Shown here: piece by piece, positions 34,816 to 35,829 of the stretch
Layout of the letters: the number at the start of each line of letters is the position of its first letter
Numbering within the stretch: position 1 is the first letter of the stretch
DNA from: Roseibacillus sp.
Lineage (GTDB): Bacteria; Verrucomicrobiota; Verrucomicrobiia; Verrucomicrobiales; Akkermansiaceae
Length of the DNA: 35,829 bases
NCBI GenBank assembly: GCA_002709395.1
Contig: PAQU01000050.1
Location: forward strand, 23,248 to 59,076
Direction of reading: 5' to 3'
Notes under the pieces: model-generated
What the model was told of the DNA's origin: nothing
The model's input: only the letters and a program-made list of their open reading frames with translations
Databases searched by the model: none
Program-made: the position numbers and the translations under genes

Positions 34816-35829
34816 GATTAAGGGATACGATATTGGCCATTCTTGGAATAGCCGTCATGGCTGCGGCGGGTCAGGATGCCCGTCTTTCTCTCCCCGGTCC
34901 GGAGGAGCAGCAGGCCAGTGAGTTGCGGCAGTCTGGTGATAAGGACTTGGATCAGGAAGAGGTCGTGCGCTCTCAGTTGCCTGCTCTACCGGTATGGAGT
35001 CCCAGTGACTATGAAAAGGTAAAGAGCGGAGAGATCGTGGCAGGGGAGAATTTTTTCAATCCACTCCCGGTTGACCCTGACGCAACGATCGAACCTCCGG
35101 TGGCAGATTTGCCGGAACCTGTAGAAGAGCCGCAAGAGCCGGAGAAAGACGAAACCACGATCTCGCCCGAAGATTTAGCGGCTTATTTCGCGGAAATCCC
35201 GAGCAATGAGCGGGGAGAGCAAGGTTTCTTGACTGATCCCCAGGAATTGCTCTCGCGACAGGAGTTCCGCGACCGACAAAGCTTTCTGGACTACCACTCC
35301 AGCGAGTCAAATATTGATATTTTTGTGTATCTATTTGATGATCGACAGGAGTTCCCAGCCGATATCAGTATCGGGACGGTCTACGAGGATTTGTTTTCCA
35401 TGCATGGCCCGGTGGCCCTGGTCTTCTATCACCTTGGAGCTCCCGACCGCTCTCAGTTGTTCATGAGTCCAGAGATCAGCGCGGTGATCTCTCAGGATCA
35501 GCAGGATCGAACCCTTCGCGCAGCAATAGTGGAGGCCTTGGAAAAGAGTGATGCAGCATATCAGTTGGACAACTTTCTGGTAGAACTTTCGACTCGCCTC
35601 TATTGGGTTGATCGGGAGCTAAGTCTTGTGGCGGTATCTAACGAGATCCAAGGGGTTGAGCAGAAAGATGGTGAGGTTGAAGTTAAGGGGCCCAGCGAGG
35701 CAGAAAGCCTTCGCCTTGTAATCAGAGCGACCCTTCTCCTTGGCAGTATTGCGTTCATTGGATTTGCAGGATGGGCTGGATGGATCTGGTGGCAGAATCG
35801 GAGAAGATACAGGTTTCCGGAAGTCGAGA
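34812..35829 (+). CDS. Signal-peptide/tail-anchored protein coupled to TPM gene (partial, 3' end outside window)
   Basis: Absent from the ORF track because it has no stop in the window; I read 339 codons open to the last base. ATG 34812 overlaps the preceding stop. The protein has a signal sequence (MRLRDTILAILGIAVMAAAGQDA), an acidic Pro/Glu-rich stretch (LPEPVEEPQEPEKDE), a folded domain (SNIDIFVYLFDDRQEFPADI...GPVALVFYHLGAPDRSQLFMSPEI) and a C-terminal helix (LRLVIRATLLLGSIAFIGFAGWAGWIWW) followed by basic residues. The middle domain has the strand pattern of a TPM-like domain (xIDIFVxxF... VALVFYHxG), but this is tentative. It is probably inner-membrane attached with its domain outside, working with the upstream cytoplasmic TPM protein. 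Confidence 0.75.
   Translation, partial: MRLRDTILAILGIAVMAAAGQDARLSLPGPEEQQASELRQSGDKDLDQEEVVRSQLPALPVWSPSDYEKVKSGEIVAGENFFNPLPVDPDATIEPPVADLPEPVEEPQEPEKDETTISPEDLAAYFAEIPSNERGEQGFLTDPQELLSRQEFRDRQSFLDYHSSESNIDIFVYLFDDRQEFPADISIGTVYEDLFSMHGPVALVFYHLGAPDRSQLFMSPEISAVISQDQQDRTLRAAIVEALEKSDAAYQLDNFLVELSTRLYWVDRELSLVAVSNEIQGVEQKDGEVEVKGPSEAESLRLVIRATLLLGSIAFIGFAGWAGWIWWQNRRRYRFPEVE

Noticed and set aside
1-35829. tRNA/rRNA genes, CRISPR arrays, insertion sequences, phage genes
   Set aside because: No T-loop-like tRNA sequence, regularly spaced direct repeats, transposase or integrase motifs, or terminal inverted repeats were seen on reading.

Overview
The window looks like chromosomal DNA from a PVC-superphylum bacterium, most likely Verrucomicrobiota (order Verrucomicrobiales). 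The main reasons are a paired DUF1549/DUF1553 cytochrome-type protein with a DUF1501 protein, a PSC1 haem-LRR protein, a planctomycete/verrucomicrobial-type ECF sigma factor divergent from a Ser/Thr kinase-WD40 fusion, a ThuA-like secreted protein, and a general lack of strong Shine-Dalgarno sequences. The taxonomic call is inferred from gene families only. No tRNA, rRNA, CRISPR array or transposase was recognised.

Layout. 1-263: 3' end of a metal-ion ABC permease. 402-3926: large SNF2-family helicase. 4134-5168: secreted PSC1 haem/LRR protein ending at a hairpin terminator. 5246-7261 (minus): ECF sigma factor followed by a membrane-anchored helical-repeat protein, divergent from the kinase-WD40 gene at 7438-10887. 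10948-12779 (minus): aldo/keto reductase translationally coupled to a secreted HExxH protein. 12938-13945 (minus): ThuA-like protein with a very strong terminator. 14084-18170 (minus): tightly packed four-gene cluster of a membrane protein, a LolD/MacB-type ATPase, an FtsX-type permease and a ZnuA-like lipoprotein. 18482-25124: giant haem/WD40/DUF1549/DUF1553 protein plus a Tat-exported DUF1501 partner. 25228-27842 (minus): Mrp/ApbC ATPase and RpoN. 28078-31088: guaB and guaA. 31149-32816 (minus): a DUF432-like protein and an MscS channel. 33038-end: an atypical aldo/keto reductase, a zinc-ribbon/TPM protein, and a tail-anchored protein that runs off the window and is absent from the supplied ORF track.

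How the genes work together. guaB and guaA carry out the two steps from IMP to GMP. The sigma factor, kinase and repeat protein look like a signalling module. The four-gene ABC cluster is the best candidate for a poorly described system: three of its four proteins carry His-rich motifs, the solute-binding protein has lost two of the usual ZnuA-type ligand positions, and the permease is of the MacB/Lol type rather than the ZnuB type. This suggests a metal-handling machine different from classical zinc import. A candidate sigma-54 promoter lies directly upstream of rpoN, which would imply autoregulation.
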